In this document: positions 1-7,895 of the stretch, piece by piece | Numbering within the stretch: position 1 is the first letter of the stretch | Layout: each line of letters opens with the position of its first letter | NCBI GenBank assembly: GCA_903842475.1 | Contig: CAIMMA010000164.1 | Coordinates: 1 to 13,412 of the forward strand | Source: an uncultured bacterium | Lineage (GTDB): Bacteria; Desulfobacterota; Desulfobulbia; Desulfobulbales; Desulfobulbaceae | Direction: 5' to 3' | DNA: 13,412 nt | The notes under the pieces: generated by a model | Seen by the model: the letters and a program-made list of their open reading frames with translations, nothing else | Told to the model about the DNA's origin: nothing | The model's database searches: none | Made by a program: the position numbers and the translations under genes

Positions 1-853
1 AAGGCAGGTTAATGCCCTTGCTCGACTTGAGGATGCCGCCGACGATCACCTCGCAGTGGACCTCGCCGCGCCCTTCCTTGACCACCCGCAACTCCAGCAA
101 ACCGTCGTCAAGCAGCACCGGGTCGCCGACCCGCAGGTCGGCCAGGATGCCGGGGGTGATGGTCGAAATCCGGTCCACGTTCCCCTCCACCGGCTCGGCC
201 TGAATGATGAGCACCTCGCCGGCGGTGAGCCTGACGGCGCCATTGGCCATCAAACCGGTGCGGATCTTAGGGCCGCAGAGGTCCTGCAGCACGGCGATCG
301 GTTTTTCCCAGGTCTTTTCCGCCTCGCGGATGGCCTGCAGGGTGGCCTCATGGGCCTCATGACTGCCGTGGGAAAAATTGAGCCGGGCCACATCCATGCC
401 CGCGACGATCATTTTGCCGAGCATCTCGGGGCTGCTGCAGGCCGGGCCGATGGTGCAGACGATTTTGGCCTTCTTGTTGACGCTGGTGTGGGCCTGCGCC
501 GGAATGGAGGCCAGTCGCTTGAACAGGGCTTCGAAATCAAAGGGCTTGGCAAGCACACCGATGACGTTGGGGTACGGTTCCAACTGGTCCAGGGTCTGGC
601 GGTCGTCATGGGAACCGGTGGTGATCAGGATCGGCAGATGCGGGTTGATCACCCCAATGGCCTCGATGAACTTGAAGCCGTCCCAATGCGGCATGTGAAT
701 GTCGCTGAGGATGATATCGTAGGCGTTCGAGGTCGCCAGCTGGAACCCCTGGTGGCCGTTGTCGGCGGTATCGACGGTGAAACCCGCTTTTTCAAGGCGG
801 GATTGCAGCAGGTGCTGGGTGGGTTTGGAGTCTTCAAGAATCAGAATACGCAT
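1..853 (-). CDS. Response-regulator receiver domain fused to pyruvate kinase (N-terminal part, runs off left edge)
   Basis: 284 codons are visible from an ATG at 853, preceded by AAGAGG; the gene continues past base 1. Residues 1-120 form a complete receiver domain: acidic pair E7-D8, phospho-acceptor D51 in LSDIHMP, T78-T79 and conserved K103 in the KPF motif. After a short linker, residues 127-284 are the start of a pyruvate kinase: KAKIVCTIGPA, then AGMDVARLNFSHGS (R157, N159, S161 match the substrate and K+ binding residues of the family), DLCGPKIRTG at 191-200 beginning the B domain, and GGILKSSKGINLP at the edge. Pyruvate kinase converts PEP and ADP to pyruvate and ATP in the cytoplasm. 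The domains are joined in one frame with no stop or internal ribosome site seen. I infer a phosphorylation-controlled glycolytic enzyme. The catalytic C-terminal half cannot be checked here. Confidence 0.9.
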   Translation of the reverse strand, partial: MRILILEDSKPTQHLLQSRLEKAGFTVDTADNGHQGFQLATSNAYDIILSDIHMPHWDGFKFIEAIGVINPHLPILITTGSHDDRQTLDQLEPYPNVIGVLAKPFDFEALFKRLASIPAQAHTSVNKKAKIVCTIGPACSSPEMLGKMIVAGMDVARLNFSHGSHEAHEATLQAIREAEKTWEKPIAVLQDLCGPKIRTGLMANGAVRLTAGEVLIIQAEPVEGNVDRISTITPGILADLRVGDPVLLDDGLLELRVVKEGRGEVHCEVIVGGILKSSKGINLP

Positions 854-944
854 GGCAACCTCTTGGGCGGGGGAGTTACAGGTTGTCTTCAATGACTCGA
901 TGGAGCATAGTAGAAAAAAAGGCAAATGGGAAAAAAAAACACCT

Positions 945-991
945 GCCCGCACGCGGATGGTCCGCTTGCGGGCGCTGGACATTTTTTTTTT
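945..991. terminator. Bidirectional terminator-like hairpin between divergent genes
   Basis: Stem GCCCGCA/TGCGGGC (945-951 with 967-973) continues inward, past one C-T mismatch, as GCGGA/TCCGC (953-957 with 961-965) around a TGG loop. A run of ten T follows at 982-991 on the plus strand. A run of nine A at 931-939 gives a T run on the minus strand. No gene ends here: the REC-pyruvate kinase gene starts to the left and the thiamine-binding gene to the right. It could therefore be a leader terminator (attenuator) or an insulator between divergent promoters. The structure is read by eye and its function is inferred. Confidence 0.55.
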
Positions 992-1000
992 GAGCAAGAT

Positions 1001-1014
1001 TCGGGCTTGCCCGA
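1001..1014 (+). promoter_or_regulatory. Small hairpin directly upstream of the thiamine-binding gene's ribosome site
   Basis: TCGGG-CTTG-CCCGA forms a perfect 5-bp hairpin that ends five bases before the AAGGAGGA ribosome binding site. Its GGGC and GCCC segments could also pair with arms of the terminator-like hairpin at 945-973. An attenuation or translation-control leader is conceivable. There is no direct evidence beyond the complementarity. Confidence 0.3.
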
Positions 1015-1030
1015 CAGCAAGGAGGAGCAA

Positions 1031-1333
1031 ATGCAAATGCAGGTAATCATGGATCTGTGTATCGTGCCGCTCGGAGTCGGCGTTTCCGTTTCCGCCTATG
1101 TGGCCGAGTGCCACCGTATTTTGCAGGCAGCGGGACTCAAATCGCAGCTGCATGCCTACGGCACCAACATCGAGGGCGACTGGGATGCGGTGATGGCCGC
1201 GGTCAAGCAGTGCCACCAGCGGGTGCATGCGATGGGCGCCCCCCGGATCACCACCACCATCAAGCTCGGCACCCGCACCGACCGGGACCAGACCATGGCG
1301 GACAAGGTGCAAAGCGTGCAGGATAAATTATAG
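1031..1333 (+). CDS. MTH1187/YkoF-family thiamine-binding protein
   Basis: 100-residue cytoplasmic protein of the MTH1187 (COG0011, formerly DUF77) family. These are small ferredoxin-like-fold proteins that form tetramers and bind thiamine or hydroxymethylpyrimidine-type ligands. Family features visible: an N-terminal beta strand running into IVPLGVGVSVSAYVAEC, the QLHAYGTNIEGDWDAVMAAVKQCHQ block, and a C-terminal strand and helix with RITTTIKLGTRTDR. The length is exactly that of the family. The ATG at 1031 is chosen because AAGGAGGA lies 4 bases upstream; an in-frame start at 926 would read through the terminator-like hairpin. No thiamine biosynthesis or transport gene lies next to it and I see no TPP riboswitch, so the physiological ligand is inferred from the family only. 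Confidence 0.88.
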   Translation: MQMQVIMDLCIVPLGVGVSVSAYVAECHRILQAAGLKSQLHAYGTNIEGDWDAVMAAVKQCHQRVHAMGAPRITTTIKLGTRTDRDQTMADKVQSVQDKL

Positions 1334-1446
1334 CACTCCCCAATCCGTAAACACCCCCGATAGACAGTGAACCAGAACGCCCTGAGATCATAGCGGCGCC
1401 CAGGGGGCTCGCATTCCGGGTTACCACTGATCCAGGGAAAAGAAGA

Positions 1447-1476
1447 TTGACAGCGTGGAAAGATTCAGGCTAGAAT
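1447..1476 (+). promoter_or_regulatory. Candidate sigma-70 promoter pointing across the tRNA-Sec gene
   Basis: TTGACA (1447-1452), an 18-base spacer, then TAGAAT (1471-1476). This is a perfect -35 box and a 5/6 match to the -10 consensus. Transcription would start near 1483, run antisense through tRNA-Sec, and could supply the small acidic protein gene at 1734. The remainder of the gap from 1334 to 1516 shows nothing else I can name. Confidence 0.45.
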
Positions 1477-1516
1477 GGCCAGAATTATACGCATCGGAAC
1501 GACTGGGGAAATATAA

Positions 1517-1614
1517 TGGCGGAAGTGCATGGGAATCGAACCCACCAGCCGGGCTATTCACCCGGCACACCGGATTTGAAGTCCGGGAGAGCCACCAGAG
1601 CCCTTTCCACTTCC
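1517..1614 (-). tRNA. selC: tRNA-Sec (anticodon UCA), CCA encoded
   Basis: Read on the minus strand, the gene begins GGAAGTGG and ends GCACTTCC followed by discriminator G and CCA. The anticodon stem-loop is CCGGA-CTTCAAA-TCCGG with anticodon TCA, which decodes UGA. Selenocysteine hallmarks are present: an extended acceptor (seven clear pairs, with a G-G opposition at the eighth position), a 6-bp D stem AGGGCT/GGCTCT, a long variable arm GCCGGG/CCCGGC, and a T arm with loop TTCGATT. The gene stands alone; no selA, selB or selD is in the window. It shows that the organism inserts selenocysteine at UGA, so in-frame TGA codons elsewhere in its genome deserve care. Confidence 0.95.
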
Positions 1615-1733
1615 GAAGTGTTCGAATATCATTAATATTTATTGACCAGAAAAACAACTTTTTATTATTTTTTCTCCGGTAAACTCATACCTCAGTCAAC
1701 CTGACAGGAAGGGCGACGCGCCCCTATTATTCA

Positions 1734-2093
1734 ATGGAATGTGAACAACTCATACGCTTGATCAAAGATTGGTACACCCGGGTCAAACAGGAAACCATGG
1801 CTCCTGCCCGGATGATGCAATTTGTCGATCAACATGTCAAAGGATGCAAAGCCTGTCAGGCCGACCTCCTCCTCCCCGAAGAAGTTGAAAAAATACGGGA
1901 GTTTGTCCTGCCGGAATCTAAAATACCGAAAGCGGTGCGTTCGCCGGACGACAGTTCGACGCCTGAAATCTCCCCGGATGAGGACGATGAGTTCTATGAA
2001 GACACCGATGAGTTTTCCGATGACAGCGATGAAGAAGATCTGGCAGACCCTTTGGAGGATGAGGATCCGTTAAGCGGCGACGATGTTATCTGA
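1734..2093 (+). CDS. Small hypothetical protein with zinc-finger-like N-terminus and acidic tail
   Basis: 119 residues; not recognised as a named family. The N-terminal third shows C3, then H34-x3-C38-x2-C41 (HVKGCKAC). This arrangement resembles the zf-HC2 zinc-binding fold found in anti-sigma factors, but no sigma factor gene is adjacent and no membrane segment follows. From about residue 70 the protein is almost entirely Asp, Glu and Ser (runs such as DEDDEFYEDTDEFSDDSDEE), so it is strongly acidic and probably disordered. The start at 1734 keeps C3. The AGGAAGGG at 1706-1713 is rather far upstream, and a later ATG at 1797 with AGGAAA close by is an alternative that would lose C3. A strong palindrome follows at 2144. 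Confidence 0.72.
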   Translation: MECEQLIRLIKDWYTRVKQETMAPARMMQFVDQHVKGCKACQADLLLPEEVEKIREFVLPESKIPKAVRSPDDSSTPEISPDEDDEFYEDTDEFSDDSDEEDLADPLEDEDPLSGDDVI

Positions 2094-2143
2094 GCGGGTA
2101 GCCGTTCCTTATCCCCCTCCTCCCAGTAACTGCCCATACCCCG

Positions 2144-2173
2144 CGCTCCAGATACTTCTATGTATCTGGAGCG
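2144..2173. terminator. Perfect 12-bp hairpin between convergent genes
   Basis: CGCTCCAGATAC at 2144-2155 is exactly complementary to GTATCTGGAGCG at 2162-2173, with a TTCTAT loop. It lies between the plus-strand acidic-protein gene and the minus-strand amidotransferase gene, where a shared terminator is expected. No T run follows directly on the plus strand; a weaker one lies at 2212-2218. Its strength as a terminator is uncertain. Confidence 0.55.
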
Positions 2174-2250
2174 ATCCCTTACCCCGCCCCAACCCAACCG
2201 CTCAAATCATTCTTTTTTCAATTGCCTGAGAGCTCCGGAGGCTGCCTGTT

Positions 2251-2940
2251 TCATGGCAACCGGTCCAGCAAGGTCTCCAGCAGGTTGTTGATCTGCTGGT
2301 AGCGCACCGGGGAGGCCGCGACGATCTCGGCCTCGGTCTGGATATATCGCCCCGGCACCAATTCGTCGCGGCAGTGCGCCAGGATTTGTTCCACGGTTTC
2401 CGGGGTCGATTCCAGATGAAACTGCAGACCGAGGATACGCCGGTCGAAAAGGAAGGCCTGGCTGCGGCACCCCTCGCTCTCGGCCAGATGGACGGCGCCC
2501 TCGGGGATGGCAAAGGTGTCGCCATGCCAGTGAAAGACCATGGGTTCGTCCGGCAGACCGGCGAGCAGACCGCTGTTTTTCCCGGCCTCGGTCAGTTGAA
2601 TCGGCCACCAGCCGATCTCCTTCTTGGTACCGGCAACCACCGGTGCCCCCAGTACATCGGCCAGCAGCTGCGCCCCCAGACAGATACCGACCACGGACTT
2701 ACCCGCTGCGATCGCCTGCCGAATCAACCCTTTTTCCGCACGCAACCAGGGATAGCTGTCTTCCTCATAGATGTTCATCGGCCCGCCCATGATGATCAAC
2801 CGGTCAAAATCGTGGACCTGGGGCAGCGCTTCGCCCGCATCCAGGCGGGTTGCGGCCAGCTGGTGCCCCCGGGCCGCGATCCACGGGCCGATATGGCCGA
2901 GGCCTTCAAAAGCAACGTGCTGCAACGCATGAATACGCAA
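2251..2940 (-). CDS. Type 1 (class I) glutamine amidotransferase-like protein
   Basis: 229 residues if started at the TTG at 2940, which has CGGAG eight to nine bases upstream; this start gives MRIHALQHVAFEGLGHI, the usual N-terminus of the family. A longer in-frame reading from 3090 would overlap the recA 3' end with low-complexity Lys/Arg sequence and is rejected. The class I triad is complete: C87 in GICLGAQL, H175 and E177 in QFHLES. IIMGGPMNIYEED at about 49-61 provides the oxyanion-hole region. Standalone proteins of this kind resemble the GuaA amidotransferase domain, hydrolysing glutamine or gamma-glutamyl compounds; the acceptor substrate is unknown. It lies 73 bases downstream of recA on the same strand with no clear terminator between, in a position often held by recX. 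Confidence 0.85.
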   Translation of the reverse strand: MRIHALQHVAFEGLGHIGPWIAARGHQLAATRLDAGEALPQVHDFDRLIIMGGPMNIYEEDSYPWLRAEKGLIRQAIAAGKSVVGICLGAQLLADVLGAPVVAGTKKEIGWWPIQLTEAGKNSGLLAGLPDEPMVFHWHGDTFAIPEGAVHLAESEGCRSQAFLFDRRILGLQFHLESTPETVEQILAHCRDELVPGRYIQTEAEIVAASPVRYQQINNLLETLLDRLP

Positions 2941-3013
2941 CGTTTTTTCTCCGTTGAGGGATAACGGGAAGGCTATGGACTGACTTACCAGGGCGGAAGA
3001 AGCAGCGAACGCT

Positions 3014-4117
<1,104 letters not shown>

Positions 4118-4140
4118 GGAACTCTCCTTGGTGACTGGTA

Positions 4141-5379
4141 TTAAGACTCGAGTAACGCGTGACGCACCAGATCCAGTGCGGTTTGCGTGGTTTTTTCCTG
4201 AATCTGCCGGCGGGACCCGGTGAAATGACACAACCGGTCGATGACCCGGCTGCGGTACCATAATCCGAGATACACCGTGCCCACCGGTTTCTCGGCGGAG
4301 CCGCCGTCCGGACCGGCGATGCCGGTGGCCGAGACCGCAATATCGCACTGCAGCCGTGCCGCTGCCCGGGTCGCCATGGCTCGGGCGGTCTCCTGGCTCA
4401 CCGCGCCATGCTGGGCCAGAAAAGCGGGATCGATATCGAGCAGCAGGTGTTTCATCTGGTTGGAATACACCACCACGCCGCCGCCGAACCATTGGGAACT
4501 GCCTGCGGTCTCCGTGATGGTGCTGCTGATGAGACCGCCGGTGCAGGACTCGGCCACCCCCAGCATCGCGTCTTTACTCAGCAGCAGTTTGCCGGTGACC
4601 GCGGCCAGGGTGTCATCCCCGGTCCCGAACAGATGGGCGCCCAAGGCCTGCCTGATAAAAGCGTCGGTTTCCACAAAAAGGGGGTCGTGCATCCCGTTGA
4701 CCAGATGGGGATAGGTCAGGCTGACGTGCACCTCGCAGCCGACCGGATAATATCCCACTTGGAGGGATCGGTTCTGCTCCAGGGGGGCTAGCAGCCCGTT
4801 GATGGCCACCTCCTGGAGGCCGCAGGTGCGATAGACCTGCTGACAGACCGGACGGCTCGGTGCCGGGAAGAAGGCCCGCAGGCCGGGAAGCACCTTGCGC
4901 TCCAGCAGGATCTCCATCTGCGGCGGCACGCCGGGAAGGAAAAAGATCGGTTTGCCCTGATAGCGCAACAGGTAACCGGCCATGCGGCAGTCGTCGTCCA
5001 GCACCTCGGCGCCTTCGGGCAGTTGGGCCAGCCTGGCCAGCGAGATTGACCCGCTATGCAGTTCGCGGCTCAGACGCGCATTGAGATTGGCATGCACGCC
5101 GGGATGGATCACGGTTCGGAGGCCCAGGGCCTGGACCACCGCCTCGGTGGTCAGATCGTCGGTGGTCGCGCCCAGCCCCCCGGTGACGATCACAAAATCG
5201 GCACGCTCCAGCGCCATCTTCAGCGTACTGCCGATGCGTTCCGGCACGTCGCCGATGGTGTGCATGGCCAGGATCTCATGGCCCAGCAAAAACAGCGCCC
5301 TGGCGGCATAACCGCTGGTGGTGTTGGTTATCCGGCCCGAGGTCAGCTCATCCCCAATGGCAATTATTTCTCCGATCAT
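4141..5379 (-). CDS. cinA: CinA: competence/damage-inducible protein, NMN deamidase-type
   Basis: 412 residues, normal for full-length CinA. The N-terminal half is the molybdopterin-binding-like (MoCF/COG1058) domain: EIIAIGDELTSGRITNT at 4-20 and VTGGLGATTDDLT. The C-terminal domain from about residue 250 is the PncC-type nicotinamide mononucleotide deamidase: GVAESCTGGLISS with the catalytic Ser region, GGGVVVYSNQMK, and SATGIAGPDGG. The family converts NMN to nicotinate mononucleotide in pyridine nucleotide salvage, and some members also have ADP-ribose pyrophosphatase activity. The ATG at 5379 overlaps the mtaB stop (ATGA), indicating translational coupling, and recA follows closely. No missing residues or breaks are seen. 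Confidence 0.95.
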   Translation of the reverse strand: MIGEIIAIGDELTSGRITNTTSGYAARALFLLGHEILAMHTIGDVPERIGSTLKMALERADFVIVTGGLGATTDDLTTEAVVQALGLRTVIHPGVHANLNARLSRELHSGSISLARLAQLPEGAEVLDDDCRMAGYLLRYQGKPIFFLPGVPPQMEILLERKVLPGLRAFFPAPSRPVCQQVYRTCGLQEVAINGLLAPLEQNRSLQVGYYPVGCEVHVSLTYPHLVNGMHDPLFVETDAFIRQALGAHLFGTGDDTLAAVTGKLLLSKDAMLGVAESCTGGLISSTITETAGSSQWFGGGVVVYSNQMKHLLLDIDPAFLAQHGAVSQETARAMATRAAARLQCDIAVSATGIAGPDGGSAEKPVGTVYLGLWYRSRVIDRLCHFTGSRRQIQEKTTQTALDLVRHALLES

Positions 5380-6747
5380 CCGCCTTTTCCTTTTCCGTTT
5401 GACACCGCAACGTACTCGTTCCGCGGTTTTTCCTCAAGCAACTCGTCCACCAGCGTACCAAAAGCTTGTCCCTGATCCACCGCGGTTAATCGAACCGTGA
5501 CCACCCGACGCACCAGCGCGGTGGTTCCGGGGAACAAGACAGGGATGTAATTTTCGGAAAACCCTTGGAGGAGACCGCTCTGGGCCTGCCGCCGTTCCAC
5601 CAGGACCCGTTGGACTTGCCCGATCTGGTCCCGGTAAAACTGCGCGCGTTTTTCTCCGTCCAGGGTCCGCAGCCGCAGCACCCGGGCATCTTTCACCGGG
5701 CCTGGCAGCTGCTGGCCGAAGGTGGCGGCCAGGGTGCCGGGTCGCCGGGAATAAGGAAAGACGTGGAGATAACTCACCGGCAGCTCCGCCAGCAGCCGGT
5801 AGGTGTTTTCCGCCGCCTGCTCGGATTCGCCGGGGAAGCCCCCGAGGACATCGCAGCCGAGGGAAGCCGAGGGAAGCGTCCGATGAACCCGGTGAATCAC
5901 GGCGGCAAATTCGTCCCGGGTGTAACGCCGATTCATGCGGGCCAGAATTTCATCGTCGCCGCTCTGCAGGGGGATATGCAGATGGGGCATGAAATTGGGA
6001 CGGCGCAGCATCAGCTCCAGGAGGAGTTCGTTGACCTCGGTGGGTTCGATTGAACTCAGGCGGAGACGAAGCTCGGGGAAATCGCCGCAGATGCGGTCCA
6101 GAAGCGTATAGATGGTCTGCTGCTCGGCCAGATCGAGACCGTACTTGCCGACATTGATCCCGGTCACCACCAGCTCCCGGTATCCCTGGTCGGCAAAGGT
6201 TGCCACCTGCCGGTGCACCGACGCCAGCGGCAGGCTGCGGCTGCGGCCCCGGGTGTAGGGAACGATGCAGTAGGAGCAGAAGTTGTCGCAGCCGTCCTGG
6301 ATGCGGAGATAGGCCCTGGTGCGCCCCCGGAAGCGGGTCACCGGCAGATCGCAGATTTCTTTCTTGCGGCGGATCTGCCCCATGAGCATGACCAGATCGG
6401 GTGGTCCTTCGGCCAGCGCAGCCTGCACCAGAAGGTGTTTGTTCCCGTTGCCGATAATTGTCACCGGTTGTTCGGCGAGACCGAGCACGGTTTCCGGGTC
6501 CATCTGGGCATAGCAGCCGGTCACCACGATACGGGCCTCGGGGGTGGGCGTGGAGGATCCGGCGGATCAGTTGTCGGGACTGCTGCCCGGCCTTGGCGGT
6601 GACCGTGCAGGTATTGATCACATAGACATCCGCTGCCCCCTGAAAGGGGACCATCTGGCAGCCCAATGACTCGAATTCGCTGGCAAAAGCGGCCGACTCG
6701 AACTGATTGACTTTGCAGCCCAAGGTGGTGATGGCAATTTTCTTCAC
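5376..6747 (-). CDS. mtaB: tRNA (t6A37) methylthiotransferase MtaB, interrupted by a one-base frameshift
   Basis: Radical-SAM enzyme making ms2t6A at position 37 of ANN-decoding tRNAs. It starts at a GTG at 6747, overlapping the mnmA stop (GTGA), and would be 456 residues with the frame restored, normal for MtaB. N-terminal UPF0004 cluster cysteines C11 (TLGCKVNQFES) and C47 (INTCTVTAKAG) lie in the first frame. VTGCYAQMDPE, the radical-SAM motif QDGCDNFCSYC and the C-terminal TRAM region lie in the second. The frames meet at a run of five G on the plus strand (6540-6544): with four bases the protein reads on smoothly as ILHAHPEARIVVTGC. As given, the first frame continues out of register to 5950, and the second could only start at an internal GTG near 6527 without two cluster cysteines. 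Sequencing error is the simplest explanation; true decay or slippage is possible. Confidence 0.9.
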
Positions 6748-7802
6748 GGGGCGGCGGCTCCTGTTATCGATCCGGGGACAGCAATCACCGCACTGCCCAC
6801 AACCCGATCGTCTTGATAGAAAACCGCATACTGGCCGGGGGTGATGGCCCGTTGCGGGGTGTGAAAGGTGAGCTGCCAGCAGTCATCCCCGGATGGGCTG
6901 AGCTCGGCAGCCGCCGGGGCATGCCGCGAACGCAGCTGGACCAGACCGCGCCAGGGGAACCCGGGCAATGCTGGCGTCCACCGCAGGCTGTGCACCGAAC
7001 AGACCGACTGCTGGAGGTCGTTGTTTTTACCGACCACAACCCGGTTTCCCGGCCCGTCCAATCCAACCACATACCAGGGCGTGGCATCGGGCAGACCCAG
7101 GCCGCGACGTTGGCCGATGGTGTAGTTCCAGATGCCCCGATGCTCGCCCAGTCGGATCCCGTCAAGGGTGACAATCGGACCGTTTTTTTCCCGCACCCCA
7201 TTTTGGGCGAGAAAAGCCGGCAAGCCCTGGGGGAGAAAACAGACATCCTGGCTTTCTTCGCCTCGAAACTGAAAACCGAGCGCCTGGGCCCGCTGATAGA
7301 CCTGCGCTTTGGTCCAGTCGCCAAGGGGAAAGACCACCGACTGCAATTGCGCGGAGCTGAGTTGCGCCAGAAAATAGGACTGATCTTTGACCGGATCGGC
7401 GCCACGCTCAATATAACAGTCCGCCCCAATCCGCCGCACCCTTGCATAGTGCCCGGTGGCGATCTGCTCCATGCCGGCGCTCAGCATGGTCCGGGCGAAC
7501 GCCCCGAATTTGATGCTCTGGTTGCATTGCACGCAGGGATTCGGGGTTTGTCCCGCCAGGTACCCATTGATAAAGGCGCCAATGACCTGTTGAGAAAACT
7601 GCTCCTGCAAATCGATCAGCGTCAGCGGGATTGACAAGTTGGCGGCAACCTCCTGCACCCGATGCAGTTGCACGGACAGATTCGGCAGGGGCAAGACCAT
7701 GAAAAATCCGTGAACCGCACAACCTTGATCCCGGAGCAAGGAGGCTGCGACCGTGGAGTCCACCCCGCCGCTCATGGCTATGCCGACTTTTATTTCAGGC
7801 AT
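6744..7802 (-). CDS. mnmA: tRNA-specific 2-thiouridylase MnmA
   Basis: 352 residues, typical length. It adds sulfur to the 2-position of U34 in tRNA-Lys, -Glu and -Gln. PP-loop motif SGGVDST at 11-17, QTPNPCVQCNQSIKFG at 85-100, ATGHYAR at 115-121, KDQSYFL at 139-145 and ESQDVCFL at 183-190 are all present, followed by the central and C-terminal beta domains (GQRRGLGLP, GQYAVFY). The cysteines form C90-x2-C93 plus C188, where E. coli MnmA has Asp-x2-Cys plus Cys. The CxxC+C version is associated with [4Fe-4S]-dependent thiolation in related enzymes. The ATG at 7802 has no obvious Shine-Dalgarno, but the next ATG would remove the PP-loop approach, so it is kept. The stop overlaps the mtaB GTG start, giving two tRNA thiolation genes coupled in one operon. 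Confidence 0.96.
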   Translation of the reverse strand: MPEIKVGIAMSGGVDSTVAASLLRDQGCAVHGFFMVLPLPNLSVQLHRVQEVAANLSIPLTLIDLQEQFSQQVIGAFINGYLAGQTPNPCVQCNQSIKFGAFARTMLSAGMEQIATGHYARVRRIGADCYIERGADPVKDQSYFLAQLSSAQLQSVVFPLGDWTKAQVYQRAQALGFQFRGEESQDVCFLPQGLPAFLAQNGVREKNGPIVTLDGIRLGEHRGIWNYTIGQRRGLGLPDATPWYVVGLDGPGNRVVVGKNNDLQQSVCSVHSLRWTPALPGFPWRGLVQLRSRHAPAAAELSPSGDDCWQLTFHTPQRAITPGQYAVFYQDDRVVGSAVIAVPGSITGAAAP

Positions 7803-7895
7803 GGACGGCGGGTAGCCGGATGGCGGCAGGTGCGGAAGGAAGAAGGTTGTGAGCTGGGTAAGGTATGCATAGAGAGAAAAACAGCCGGATCGCGG

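Noticed and set aside
900..1030. TPP riboswitch in front of the thiamine-binding gene
   Set aside because: None of the conserved TPP aptamer words (such as CTGAGA) is present; only terminator-like hairpins are seen.
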